Below, in pieces: positions 10,117 through 19,623 of a stretch of 64,000 nucleotides of DNA. Every line of letters starts with the position of its first letter. Within the stretch, counting starts at the first letter, position 1. The DNA lies in assembly GCA_965207565.1 (NCBI GenBank), contig CBDBMQ010000007.1:110448-174447 (forward strand), in the 5' to 3' direction. The notes beneath the pieces are model-generated. The model was given only the letters and a program-made list of their open reading frames with translations. It was not told the origin of the DNA and did not search any database. This DNA is from Bin80 sp965207565 (GTDB lineage Bacteria > Bacteroidota > Rhodothermia > Rhodothermales > Bin80). The translations under genes were made by a program, and so were the position numbers.

Positions 10117-10140
10117 ACCCACTTGAAAAGGGGAAGACCC
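10117..10140 (-). repeat. Right terminal inverted repeat of the IS
   Basis: On the minus strand this end reads GGGTCTTCCCCTTTT and then AAGTGGGT, mirroring the left end. The element stops at 10140, directly before the second TATAGATA. Confidence 0.88.
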
Positions 10141-10148
10141 TATAGATA
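10141..10148. repeat. Right target-site duplication (8 bp)
   Basis: TATAGATA, identical to 8731-8738. It encodes Tyr-Arg-Tyr with the next base, restoring the receptor reading frame on precise excision. Confidence 0.95.
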
Positions 10149-11376
10149 TGACTCAGAAAATGGCATCAATATATGGGAAGATCACTATGAATCGGGGATC
10201 CAAGATCTGCATGCTCGTGTGGATCTGGAGTTTATTCCGAGTGCCAGTCATAGTCTCCGTTTTGGTGTGGGAGCACAGCAGCATTCCTTTTTGACTGGCG
10301 CTTATGAAGAGATTTATCGGGTTGGGGGGATCATCAGCGACTCGACAGTTTCTCCGAATCGACGCACCGATGGGAACGAGTTTCAGGCTTACGTCGAAGA
10401 CGACTGGCGTCTTAGCTCGAAAATCCGGTTGAACACCGGTGTACATGCGTCAAGTTTTTTGATTGAGGGGAGGACCTATGTTTCGGTTGAGCCGCGAATT
10501 TCTGCGTTGTGGAATTTGAATTCACGAACCAGTGTGAAAGCATCATTCGCTTACATGCAGCAGTATATCCATCTATTAGCAACTACCAGTGGATTATCTC
10601 TACCCACAGATCTATGGGTACCTGCAACAGCAAAAATTCAGCCTCAAAGATCATGGCAGGTTGCAGGAGGAGTAGTTCGTACACTTTCCGATGGAATGTT
10701 CGAACTATCGGTTGAGGGATATTACAAGAAGATGAACAATCTAATTGAGTATGAAGATGGTGCCGATTATTTTGATACGGTTTTTGGCGGGACATGGGAA
10801 GACCGTGTTGAAGCTGGACTTGGCCTTGCCTATGGCGGAGAGTTCTTTTTTCAAAAGAAATCCGGGCGCACAACCGGCTGGGTTGGTTATACCCTCTCGT
10901 GGAGTCGCCGGAAGTTTGATAAAATCAACAATGGCCGCTGGTTCCCGTACCGATATGATCGCCGCCACGATGCCTCTTTGGTGATCAGCCACAAAATAAA
11001 TCCCCGGCTTGATATCAGTGGAACATGGGTTTATGGTACAGGCCAAGCAGTGACACTGCCGGTTGGGTATATGGTTTCTACGTCACACTTGCGGCGCTCC
11101 CTTGATACAGTGGGGTTTAGGTTGTCTGAGTATAATGTTCAGAGTTCTCGCAACGGCGCACGTTTGCCGGCATATCATCGGTTGGATGTTGGATTGCGCA
11201 TGCATCGAACGATGAAGCGGGTAAAACGCACGCTATCCATAGGCACCTATAATACATACAGTCGCAGAAATGCCATAAGTATCATTACGGAAAGAGATGA
11301 GTATGGGGATTTAATCTTCAAAAAGTTTTCAATACTCCCAATTCTTCCTTCCCTTAGCTATCAGTTGTCATTTTAA
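10141..11376 (+). pseudogene. TonB-dependent receptor, C-terminal fragment (split by IS)
   Basis: The distal barrel of the receptor begun at 7612. The open frame enters from inside the insertion sequence (in-frame TTG at 10123) and continues without stops to 11376. It contains barrel-strand repeats, PYRYDRRHDASLVISHK and a final strand ending in Phe (SLSYQLSF), the usual outer-membrane insertion signal. It aligns along its length with the second receptor (KTTGWISYTLSWSKRRF against RTTGWVGYTLSWSRRKF). Without a signal peptide it cannot be exported. Its stop overlaps an in-frame ATG of the next ORF. Confidence 0.92.
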
Positions 11377-11546
11377 TGTCCACGCGAGACGAGGAAAAGT
11401 TGATGGTATTTCCCACCACATACTTGAATCAAAGGAATGAGTATAACCGATATGCAGATGGGCATGGTGGAGGGCAGATTTCTTTTCTGATGTGTCGCCC
11501 GCGATTCATCGGGCAAATCTGGAGCGCCTTGTGTTTTGGACCCAGG

Positions 11547-12494
11547 ATGGGTTTTTCCCGATTCATCGGTCTCCTCGTTTTGATCTTGTTGCCAGCTTGT
11601 GAGACCGTGATAGAGATTGATCCGCCGGAGTATGATCCTGAGCTTTCAATTGCCAGCAATTTCACGCCGGATGCGATCTGGTCAGCGATCATTACCCGAA
11701 CGGTTGCAATCGGTAGCTTGCGTGATAATCCAGATCCGTTTGTACCAAATGCTACGGTTAGAGTCTATCAGGGCGAATCGCTGATGGACCGATTGATTTA
11801 TGATCCAGAGGGTAATGGCGAATATGTCTCGTCCCAGGGACTGAAGCCTCAAGCGAACATCCCATACCGTATGGTTGTGGAGGCTCCCGGGTTTCGTTCG
11901 GTTTCCGCGACTTCCATGGCTCCTTCTTCTCCGGATATTGCGGATGTAGCGATTGTGAGATTGGGTAATCCCAATGTTTTTGGGGAGACAGATTATCAGG
12001 TCAGCTTTCGTCTACCGAATCGCCCGGGATTGAATTACTACAGTTTCTCCATAATTCTTGAATATCCTGAAGTGGATCCTACAAGCTCAAGGTATTCGTC
12101 TAACTATGTATATATGGACTATGACAGCCGGCAGTGGTATTGTAATTTTACGGATGTCTTGAACCCGATTGAAGTTGCCGTTGGTGACGGCGCAAGCTGT
12201 GCGATCGGAGCTCTATCTGACAGGTCCGTTGATGAACCGACACTTGATTTCGAAATCAAGTTTGATTTAGACGAAGAATTCGCAGGATCTTTGCAAGAAG
12301 GTCTGCTTCTTGTGGTTTTGGCATTGAGTCCAGAATTTGTCGAATATCAGGCCTCAATTGAAGAACAGGGGGATTTTGATGGGTTTGGGCAGCCAGCCAA
12401 TCTTTACACCAATATTGAAGGTGGGCGTGGCATTTTTGCCGGCTACTCTGGAACGTATCGTATCCTGGACATCCCCAAGTTTGGGGAAGAATAA
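11547..12494 (+). CDS. DUF4249 lipoprotein, partner of receptor 1
   Basis: A DUF4249-family periplasmic or outer-membrane lipoprotein, about 315 residues from the ATG at 11547. That start places a clean lipoprotein signal first (hydrophobic stretch, then LLPAC). The ORF is open from an ATG at 11376 that overlaps the receptor stop, but its 57 extra residues look unlike a signal. Family hallmarks are the post-signal ETVIEIDPPEYDPELSI segment, an early beta-sandwich, and GGRGIFAGYSG near the end. DUF4249 genes regularly follow TonB receptors of this type in Bacteroidota; their role is unknown, perhaps substrate capture. With the receptor disrupted, its expression may be reduced. Confidence 0.85.
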   Translation: MGFSRFIGLLVLILLPACETVIEIDPPEYDPELSIASNFTPDAIWSAIITRTVAIGSLRDNPDPFVPNATVRVYQGESLMDRLIYDPEGNGEYVSSQGLKPQANIPYRMVVEAPGFRSVSATSMAPSSPDIADVAIVRLGNPNVFGETDYQVSFRLPNRPGLNYYSFSIILEYPEVDPTSSRYSSNYVYMDYDSRQWYCNFTDVLNPIEVAVGDGASCAIGALSDRSVDEPTLDFEIKFDLDEEFAGSLQEGLLLVVLALSPEFVEYQASIEEQGDFDGFGQPANLYTNIEGGRGIFAGYSGTYRILDIPKFGEE

Positions 12495-12573
12495 TTCGAC
12501 GAGCCGTTCGCTTCATGCAATGTTGTTTGACTGCGTCTTTTTCGGATGCAATAGCCCAAACGTTCATAAGGAA

Positions 12574-12600
12574 GGTCTTCCACTATATTTGGGGAAGACC
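12574..12600 (+). terminator. Hairpin after the first DUF4249 gene
   Basis: An 8-bp perfect stem, GGTCTTCC (12574-12581) and GGAAGACC (12593-12600), with an 11-nt loop. It lies between the DUF4249 gene and the next receptor and could terminate or attenuate transcription, though no T-run follows. Its arms resemble the ends of the nearby insertion sequence. Confidence 0.45.
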
Positions 12601-12689
12601 CATTATCGTTACCCCCTGAATCCCCACTAAATTTGACGCATCCCCCTTCCGCTGAATCGAACCGGGCATCTGATAATGACATTGACCAC

Positions 12690-15044
12690 ATGAAGAGACT
12701 GGTGGCCCTAAGTTTTATCTATTTGCCACTCACCCTGTTATTGTTAGACAATAGTTCTTTCGCCCAGTCGACCGTAGTGAGTGGCTATGTCACCGATGCA
12801 ACGAACGGGGAAGCGTTGGTTGGGACAAATATTTACGAGGTCAATCTTGGTCAAGGCACCACGACAAACCAATACGGTTTTTTCAGTCTTACAGTGCCCA
12901 GTGACTCCGCATTAGTCCGTTTTAGCTATCAAGGTTATGAGACGTTGACTGAGTTTTTTCGCTCGCCATTGGAAGAACTTCAACGAATTGAAATGCAACC
13001 TACCGTAGTAGAGTATGACTCTCTTTTGGTCGTTGAGGCCAACGAATATGAAGTTCTTCACCGACAGGTTCAAATGAGCAGTGTGAAGGTTTCAATGGAG
13101 GAAGTTGAATCCTTGCCAGCTTTACTTGGAGAAACAGATCTGTTGAAAGTGCTTCAGTTGATGCCCGGGATTCAATCCGGGGTGGAAGGTTCTACCGGAT
13201 TGTATGTGCGAGGTGGAACCCCTGGGCAGAATTTGATATTGCTTGATGGTTCCACGGTATACAATGTTGGGCACCTATTTGGCTTTATGTCGACCTTCAA
13301 TACAGATGCAATCAATAGTGTAGAATTCGTCAAAGGAGGGTTTCCCGCACGCTATGGAGGACGTCTGGCAGGGGTGTTGGATATTACAATGCGAGAAGGG
13401 AACAGGAAAAAATTTGAGGGGCGGGGGGCTGTAGGGATTTTGGCCTCTCGCATCACTGTAGAAGGTCCACTTAAAAAGGGGAAAAGTTCATTTATCGTGT
13501 CAGCACGTAGAACTTATTTGGATGCAATTAACTGGGGTTTCCAGAAGATCAGAGGTTCTGATTATTTATTGGGATACCATTTCTACGATGTCAATGCGAA
13601 GTGGAATCTGGATGTTTCCAGGCGGGATCGGATCTATATGAGTTTTTATGCAGGCAGGGATAAAGGGTATGAGAATGACTTCGGGAATGATGAGTATGGG
13701 GGCAGTAGTAGAACCAAGTTTACAATTGGTTGGAGTAATGCTACGTTAACATTTCGATGGAATCGAGCGATTAATCCTCGAATGTTTGCCAATAGTATGG
13801 TTCTGGTCAGCCGTTTTCGTTCAAGCATCCTTGACGTTGGTCGAATTGAAAATGGAAATACTTACGAATTGGGAGATCGTTACATAAACGGCTTAACTGA
13901 TTTTAGTTTGAAGACGGATTTCGAATACTTCCCTCATCGGAATCATCACGTTCAATTCGGCGCCATGGCGACTCGTCATCTATTCATACCAAGTATACTG
14001 CGACGTCGAGAGTTGGATACCCAATTGCGAATCGATACCACGATCACGATTCCTGTTGAGGTCTTATCCTCCGAGTGGTCTGCGTTTGTAGAAGATGAGA
14101 TCACATTCAGTCGCCAAATCAAGAGCAATGTTGGCTTGCATTTTTCTGGCTATCACATAGAGGGGAAAACCTACTCATCGATTCAGCCTCGGATATCCAC
14201 GTTATTGTTGCTGCCCAGGGAATGGGCACTTAAGCTTTCGTTTGTACAAATGAAGCAGTACATTCAGTTGCTCTCCAACAGTGGCACCGATGCGCTTCCT
14301 ACTGATTTATGGCTTCCCAGCACCTCTCGAATTCCTCCCCAGGAGGCTTGGCAGTTTGCTGCTGGAATCGCACGTACCCTGGATGCACAAGCTTTGGACA
14401 TCAGTATGGAAGCGTATTACAAAGAAATTAATCGAGTTATTTCTTATAAAGAAGGCAGCAACTTCGTGGGTTCCAACCTGGACTGGGAAGAAACCGTGAC
14501 CATTGGTCGCGGCTGGGCTTATGGGGCCGAGGTGTATGTACGGAGGACTCGTGGCAAGACAACAGGGTGGATCAGCTACACGCTCTCGTGGTCAAAACGT
14601 CGTTTCTCTGATTTGAATGGAGGGGAAGATTTTCCTCACCGATATGATCGCAGACATGACATATCTGTTGCGGTAGCTCGTGATTGGGGGCTCAAGAAAT
14701 TCTCTCTGACTTGGGTGTATAGCTCAGGCCCTGCTCTGACACTTCCTCATTCACGATATAGGCAGGATGGGGAGCTGATTGATGTATACGGTGAGCGAAA
14801 CAGTTACAGAGCGCCTTCCTACCATAGATTGGATCTTTCATTACGGACTCCCCGCTCGGGCAAACGTTCAGAAATAATTTTCAGCTTATACAATGCATAC
14901 AATCGGCGCAATACATTTTATGTGAGTAGGGATAACAATCGGTCAGTAGACCCATACAGGGGGTACGTCAATGAGAGGCAGACAATAAAAAGGTTTTCGC
15001 TTTTTCCAATCATTCCATCGGTCAGCTACCGTTTCTTTTTCTAA
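12690..15044 (+). CDS. TonB-dependent receptor 2 with carboxypeptidase-like domain
   Basis: An intact 784-residue outer-membrane receptor. The ATG at 12690 gives a signal peptide ending SSFA-QS; an ORF start at 12633 would add a hydrophilic leader and is unlikely. The order is a carboxypeptidase-D-regulatory-like domain (VSGYVTDATNGEALVGTNIY), a plug (GVEGSTGLYVRGGTPGQN; GGFPARYGGRLAGVLDI) and a 22-strand-type barrel ending VSYRFFF. It is a tandem paralogue of the interrupted receptor: same reconstructed length and shared motifs throughout. No SusD homologue is present. Instead a DUF4249 gene follows directly, so this is not a classical SusCD locus. Ligand unknown. Confidence 0.92.
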   Translation: MKRLVALSFIYLPLTLLLLDNSSFAQSTVVSGYVTDATNGEALVGTNIYEVNLGQGTTTNQYGFFSLTVPSDSALVRFSYQGYETLTEFFRSPLEELQRIEMQPTVVEYDSLLVVEANEYEVLHRQVQMSSVKVSMEEVESLPALLGETDLLKVLQLMPGIQSGVEGSTGLYVRGGTPGQNLILLDGSTVYNVGHLFGFMSTFNTDAINSVEFVKGGFPARYGGRLAGVLDITMREGNRKKFEGRGAVGILASRITVEGPLKKGKSSFIVSARRTYLDAINWGFQKIRGSDYLLGYHFYDVNAKWNLDVSRRDRIYMSFYAGRDKGYENDFGNDEYGGSSRTKFTIGWSNATLTFRWNRAINPRMFANSMVLVSRFRSSILDVGRIENGNTYELGDRYINGLTDFSLKTDFEYFPHRNHHVQFGAMATRHLFIPSILRRRELDTQLRIDTTITIPVEVLSSEWSAFVEDEITFSRQIKSNVGLHFSGYHIEGKTYSSIQPRISTLLLLPREWALKLSFVQMKQYIQLLSNSGTDALPTDLWLPSTSRIPPQEAWQFAAGIARTLDAQALDISMEAYYKEINRVISYKEGSNFVGSNLDWEETVTIGRGWAYGAEVYVRRTRGKTTGWISYTLSWSKRRFSDLNGGEDFPHRYDRRHDISVAVARDWGLKKFSLTWVYSSGPALTLPHSRYRQDGELIDVYGERNSYRAPSYHRLDLSLRTPRSGKRSEIIFSLYNAYNRRNTFYVSRDNNRSVDPYRGYVNERQTIKRFSLFPIIPSVSYRFFF

Positions 15045-15047
15045 TTG

Positions 15048-16271
15048 ATGTACCGACAATTCAGTTTAATTCTTCCAATAATTTTGCTGGGGTGTGAAAG
15101 CATCCTAGAGATCGAGTTAGAACGCCCCGATCCAGAGATTGTCGTTACCAGTGTATTTACCGAAAACAGACCATGGGAAGTGGCGATCAAGCGTACGGTT
15201 GGCATACAAGAAAACGCTCTTCACTCTTCAATAATTGACGATGCTATCGTGACGATTGACGGCAGTGACGGATCATTTTTGGAATTGATTCACAAGGGTG
15301 GAGGGTTATATTATGGAGACACTTCCTTGCCTCAATCGGGGGTCGTTTATAGGCTAAAGGTAAAGGCCGACGGATTCAGAAGTGTTGAAGCTACTGATCA
15401 GATTCCTGCTCCAGCAAGGATACCGAGCGTACAGCGTCAGCAAAATGAGGGGCGCTCTGAGATCACACTTTTTGATGAAGCAGGGATGGAGAACTATTAC
15501 GCAATCTCAATCTTGTCTCAGAGTATGTACTGGCAACGGTTCTCGGTGCTCAACCCGGAACTGGATAATCAGATGAAACGGTTAGCAATTCAGGATCCGT
15601 TTTCCCCATACGCGGATCAACCGGATGTTCCGATTGCCCTGATTCATGACCGTCCATTTGACGGAAAGCACTTCAATCTATCTCTCTCAACGTACGATTG
15701 GGAGAGGAATTCCACTACGTATGTTAGAGCCGTTAGTAAAGCTTACTATGATTATTTTCTCTCTAAAATTGTTCAGAAAAATGCCGAGAGTTTAACCATC
15801 GTTGAACCAGCCCCTGTGAGGTCAAATATTAATGGAGGTCGCGGTATATTCGCTGGCTATAGGCTGTACGTTGATGGGGGATTGCCTCCTGAGAAAATGA
15901 GAGAGCAAATTACTGGAAGTTACAATCTAACAGATATTCAAACCTACCCGCCCAGTTCGACTATTCAGGCACCCATAATCAAGTTCACCCTCCATCGTGA
16001 TCAATCAGTAACAGGGTTCATGAAATATCCTGAACGAGGTGATTCGGTCCTTGTGTCCCTCGGCGGAAGGTTTTCCTTTACAGATTATGGGCCACCTGAA
16101 TTAGAGGTCCATCTCTACCATGATGCGGACACCTTTTTTAGAAGTGTTGGACTTGGGATAGTCAGCAATCCTAATCGGTCTGGAGTATCTTTATCTGCAA
16201 CACTAGAAGCTACTGGGAATGGCGATCAAATAAACATTACTTATTCGTTCAGAAAAGAGTCGAATAGATGA
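15048..16271 (+). CDS. DUF4249 lipoprotein, partner of receptor 2
   Basis: About 407 residues, starting 3 bp after the receptor 2 stop. The ATG at 15048 is preceded by an in-frame TTG (15045). The lipoprotein signal ends ILLGC. The DUF4249 pattern is visible in ILEIELERPDPEIVVTSVF and, later, NINGGRGIFAGYRLY. It exceeds the first DUF4249 protein by about 90 residues, through a C-terminal beta-rich extension after the GGRGIFAGY motif. The very short spacing implies translational coupling with the receptor. Confidence 0.85.
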   Translation: MYRQFSLILPIILLGCESILEIELERPDPEIVVTSVFTENRPWEVAIKRTVGIQENALHSSIIDDAIVTIDGSDGSFLELIHKGGGLYYGDTSLPQSGVVYRLKVKADGFRSVEATDQIPAPARIPSVQRQQNEGRSEITLFDEAGMENYYAISILSQSMYWQRFSVLNPELDNQMKRLAIQDPFSPYADQPDVPIALIHDRPFDGKHFNLSLSTYDWERNSTTYVRAVSKAYYDYFLSKIVQKNAESLTIVEPAPVRSNINGGRGIFAGYRLYVDGGLPPEKMREQITGSYNLTDIQTYPPSSTIQAPIIKFTLHRDQSVTGFMKYPERGDSVLVSLGGRFSFTDYGPPELEVHLYHDADTFFRSVGLGIVSNPNRSGVSLSATLEATGNGDQINITYSFRKESNR

Positions 16272-16320
16272 TGCGCATTTTTGGGACCCTCGCCTCATTG
16301 GTCGGAATATGCAGGGTAGG

Positions 16321-18045
16321 TTAGTGATGAATCAACGAGATTGTACTTGAATGAAATTCGGAGACGACTCTGCATAAATAAATCCCCGGTGGTAGCGATT
16401 CAGCACTGAAGACATAATTGTGGGTCCCCACAGTATGAAACTCATTGGTCAGCGCCGTCACTTTCTGACCAAGTACGTTAAAGACGGCCAGTTCAATGTG
16501 CATCGGTTCATCAACCTGGATGGACAGGGTTACCTGGTCCCGAAATGGGTTTGGATAGCCGGGGGAGAGCGTGAATCGTCTATTGGGGATTTCGGCAGTG
16601 ATGTTGAGTTCGATGGGCCCAATCGGAGAAAGGTCTTTATCAGAAAACCCCTCGAAGTCAACCCCATAGCGCAGTGCACGAAAGACTGCATTCTGCAGGC
16701 GGACCGAGCCGGGGGGGCCAAATGGAGGGATCGGATCCCCCTGCGACAAAGGGCCGGTTTGTACTACGGGATTGACATACTCCCAGACGAGTTGATTCGA
16801 CCCTGCTGCAAGTTCAAAAATACGCCCCGTCATCCCCTCTGCAATCAAGGTATTTCCATTGGGAAGGCGTTGTTGACCGGAGACGAAGTTGCTATAAAAT
16901 TCGCCTGGTGCTGAGTACGCCCAGGCAGTTTCAGGATCCTTAAAAGATCCGTCCACATCCTGGGCATACCAAATTGCATCTCCATAGCTATCCTCCATGT
17001 ACGGGAGTACGAGTTCATGGACGGTTGAGTAGTCTCCCTCCGGCTGTCCGACTCCATTCTCGAATACGAGCAGATTCCCTGCTCCAGGCAAGCCGTCAGG
17101 AATCCAGAGAACGGAATGGAGGAAGTGCAGTGTCTGATCTTCCTCGCTTCCTGCACTATACATCCAGGGATTCCCCCAGCGGTATAATAACTGGCCACCT
17201 AATCCGAAATTTCCTTCCGTATCCCCACGTGCTTCTTCTGTGGAGGGGCTACGATCAATGACCCAAAATTCATCCACATAGGATGCACTGACTGCGATCA
17301 CATCCAATTCTTCATTGTAATCCAATGCATTGAAGTGGAGCCAGTCACCACCGACAGAGGTATTGACGTCAATGCGCCCAGGGTGGTCCGAAATGCGCTC
17401 AGCATAGGTATCTGATAACAGTGGATTATGATCTTGAACAAGATGGTCCCAGGAATCCCACTGCCATACAATTTCTATCGTATCGGGCAATATCGGCTTG
17501 AATTCGACAACTCGCTCGCTGAATATCTCATCCAGACCTTCAGCAAGATTGGCAGGGTCATATCCTACGGAGGTGATTGCGTCCATATCCCGCCGATCCC
17601 AGACGGCTCCAAGGAGATTACCGTTCGGCAGGGGGACCACATCATGGTGCAGCATGTATGTATCGGTCACGAAATCATACTGCCATCGTACCGTGCCATC
17701 CCATTCGATGATTTCAATTCGTCCAGATCGACCTTGAACGTCCATCCATGCATTGGGGGCACCGGAAACCCTGAACAGAGCTCCATCAGGCAATAATCGG
17801 TTGGTGCTTCCAAACATGGCACTGACCTCCCATTGATGCACGACTTGCCCTTCCATGTTGATCAAGTAGACGCTGGGGTTGAGTAGCGGGGTAATCAGGG
17901 TGTATCCTTCATATGCACCTGGATCATTGCGCATAAGTCCCACGGTTTGATCCTGTGCCTGTACTGAAAATGCAAGCAGCAAAACAGAGGCAAAAAGGCA
18001 TGTCTTACAGGATGGCAGCAAGTGATTAATCATATTTTGTTTCAT
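16321..18045 (-). CDS. Arylsulfotransferase-family secreted protein with T9SS sorting domain
   Basis: About 574 residues. It has a signal peptide (ends SVQA-QD), then a beta-propeller of the arylsulfotransferase (ASST) family: GYTLITPLLNPSVYLINMEG, MLHHDVVPLPNGNLL, WLHFNALDYNEELDVI, then QRLPNGNTLIAEGMTGRIFEL. The last 85 residues form a type IX secretion type A sorting domain (LSPGYPNPFRDQ, then NVLGQKV and LPPGIYL), so the protein is likely surface-attached or released. ASST enzymes transfer sulfate between phenolic compounds through a histidine. I chose the ATG at 18045 over a GTG at 18057 because it has a good ribosome site. It follows a second ASST-like gene by 24 bp. Confidence 0.85.
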   Translation of the reverse strand: MKQNMINHLLPSCKTCLFASVLLLAFSVQAQDQTVGLMRNDPGAYEGYTLITPLLNPSVYLINMEGQVVHQWEVSAMFGSTNRLLPDGALFRVSGAPNAWMDVQGRSGRIEIIEWDGTVRWQYDFVTDTYMLHHDVVPLPNGNLLGAVWDRRDMDAITSVGYDPANLAEGLDEIFSERVVEFKPILPDTIEIVWQWDSWDHLVQDHNPLLSDTYAERISDHPGRIDVNTSVGGDWLHFNALDYNEELDVIAVSASYVDEFWVIDRSPSTEEARGDTEGNFGLGGQLLYRWGNPWMYSAGSEEDQTLHFLHSVLWIPDGLPGAGNLLVFENGVGQPEGDYSTVHELVLPYMEDSYGDAIWYAQDVDGSFKDPETAWAYSAPGEFYSNFVSGQQRLPNGNTLIAEGMTGRIFELAAGSNQLVWEYVNPVVQTGPLSQGDPIPPFGPPGSVRLQNAVFRALRYGVDFEGFSDKDLSPIGPIELNITAEIPNRRFTLSPGYPNPFRDQVTLSIQVDEPMHIELAVFNVLGQKVTALTNEFHTVGTHNYVFSAESLPPGIYLCRVVSEFHSSTISLIHH

Positions 18046-18053
18046 TGGATGTC

Positions 18054-18059
18054 TCACCT
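18054..18059 (-). promoter_or_regulatory. Ribosome binding site for the ASST/T9SS gene
   Basis: AGGTGA on the minus strand, 8 nt before the ATG at 18045. It supports that start over the upstream GTG, which would overlap it. Confidence 0.6.
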
Positions 18060-18069
18060 AAGCTATGTT

Positions 18070-19623
18070 CTATTGATTATGTGGATAAATGGGAAGGCGT
18101 TCGATGCGGTGAAACATAATCCCGTACATCGCAGATCCGTCATTACGTATGACGGCCTCATAGACCACATCCTTTGTGGCGTAGTCCACTTCAATCGTTT
18201 TTCCATTGGGTCCATTTTCAAAATTGGCACCGGGCATGAAGACGACGGTATTCTCGTCTTGATGATAATCAACATCCGATACGATACTGGAATGGGTTGT
18301 ACGGCCGCGTTCACGGCCATATTCCCAAACCTGCTGAATCGTCATCGCCTCTTCATCAATTCGATATTCGGCTGCTCGGCTGAACACAGGCTGCCCTCGG
18401 TAATGTCGGTTATCCCCATTGTCAAATAAGAACAGGGTTCCCCGTGGCGTCAATAAAGGTGCATGCGGATACCACGCCCACGAGAATTCCGAATGGTCAC
18501 GAAACCCTTCAAGCACCCGAGAATCTGTGATGGGCATCCCATTTACATCCAAGGGTTGCAATAGTTTTGTGTTTAAGTCCACCCCATTCCCGGATTGGTT
18601 CCAGCCTCTATGCGGTGCCAGGATCCAAATCAATTCATTGTTACGAGTTAGCTTTACGGCCCCCTGAAAACGTGCAGACACGATGATCGCATCCTTCTCT
18701 TCGTCATAGGCCAAGCCATTTGCATGGAACCAATCTCTGCGGTTACTACTCCATATGCGCCGTCGTAAATCCAGCGATTCTCTGAGATCCCATTCCTGCA
18801 CAATGGCTCCGGTTTTGCGGTCAATTTCCAGGATATGGTCCTCTATAGTAGGGAGTCCATGTTTGTTGACCGTCGCTAATAAATTTCCGTTCGGGAGTTC
18901 AAGAACATTATGATGAAAGGAGTACCCCGGCAAAGGCCACTCATTGACGACTCTGCCCAACATGTCCATCTCAACCAGGCGTCCGCTGCTACCGTCGCCG
19001 AAGTAGAGATTACCGTTTTTGAGGCGCTCAACGCCGACGTCATAAAACAGATTTCCCAGCACTGGATGTGTATCCATATTGGCATACCATCGAATATGCC
19101 CATATTGATCAAAAATGAATGGTATTTGTGGCAACTCACGATTGGTGTGTCCGAAGTAACTCACCAGATTCATTCCCGGCTTTTTTCGCGCCGTATTGAC
19201 GCGAACATTAATGGTTGGGAGTTCCGGCAAGAGTTGTGGGGTATCAATCGGGCGGGTTTCCTCTCCCAGTAACTGATTCTGACTGTCGTAAAATCGAATA
19301 AGCAAGGTGTTGCTGTACGATGCGTAGAGACCAAGTACCGGGAGTGTAAACGAAGTACCGGTTTCTTCAAAACGGTGGATGAGATTTTCTGCATCATCGT
19401 TACGGCTTACGATTTCAAGTTCTACCTGGACGGGTTGCGTGGTTTGCAGCTTGAGCTCTGCCGAAAGGGGGACATAGCCAGTTGGATTGAGGATCAGGCT
19501 TTCACTCGTGATCAGATGCGAGAGCCCTTCTCTGGACGTTTCTGAATCCATGGGGCTGCTATCACAGCCAAGTAGGAAAGAAAGGGTAAATGTGAGGAGG
19601 CAGTACTTTGGGAAAGATGTCAT
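18070..19623 (-). CDS. Arylsulfotransferase-like lipoprotein
   Basis: A 517-residue lipoprotein (SFLLGC). An N-terminal beta domain (to about residue 150) resembles the ASST N-terminal domain, followed by a propeller with GNLYFGDGSSGRLVEMD, SFHHNVLELPNGNLLATV, WFHANGLAYDEEKDAIIVSA and TLFLFDNGDNR. These conserved His-containing blades match the catalytic region of bacterial aryl-sulfate sulfotransferases. It is co-directional with the T9SS-tagged paralogue 24 bp downstream, which is shorter at its N-terminus. The pair probably forms an operon. Donor and acceptor are unknown. Confidence 0.85.
   Translation of the reverse strand: MTSFPKYCLLTFTLSFLLGCDSSPMDSETSREGLSHLITSESLILNPTGYVPLSAELKLQTTQPVQVELEIVSRNDDAENLIHRFEETGTSFTLPVLGLYASYSNTLLIRFYDSQNQLLGEETRPIDTPQLLPELPTINVRVNTARKKPGMNLVSYFGHTNRELPQIPFIFDQYGHIRWYANMDTHPVLGNLFYDVGVERLKNGNLYFGDGSSGRLVEMDMLGRVVNEWPLPGYSFHHNVLELPNGNLLATVNKHGLPTIEDHILEIDRKTGAIVQEWDLRESLDLRRRIWSSNRRDWFHANGLAYDEEKDAIIVSARFQGAVKLTRNNELIWILAPHRGWNQSGNGVDLNTKLLQPLDVNGMPITDSRVLEGFRDHSEFSWAWYPHAPLLTPRGTLFLFDNGDNRHYRGQPVFSRAAEYRIDEEAMTIQQVWEYGRERGRTTHSSIVSDVDYHQDENTVVFMPGANFENGPNGKTIEVDYATKDVVYEAVIRNDGSAMYGIMFHRIERLPIYPHNQ

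Larger units (their letters stand above)
8739..10140 (-). mobile_element. ISL3-family insertion sequence, complete, 1402 bp
   Basis: The boundaries are set by imperfect terminal inverted repeats (18 of 24 positions match; both ends begin GG.TCTTC) and by identical 8-bp flanks. It carries one full-length transposase on the minus strand filling nearly all the element and no passenger gene. Intact ends, intact transposase and an undamaged duplication indicate recent insertion. The size is ordinary for the family. Confidence 0.95.
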
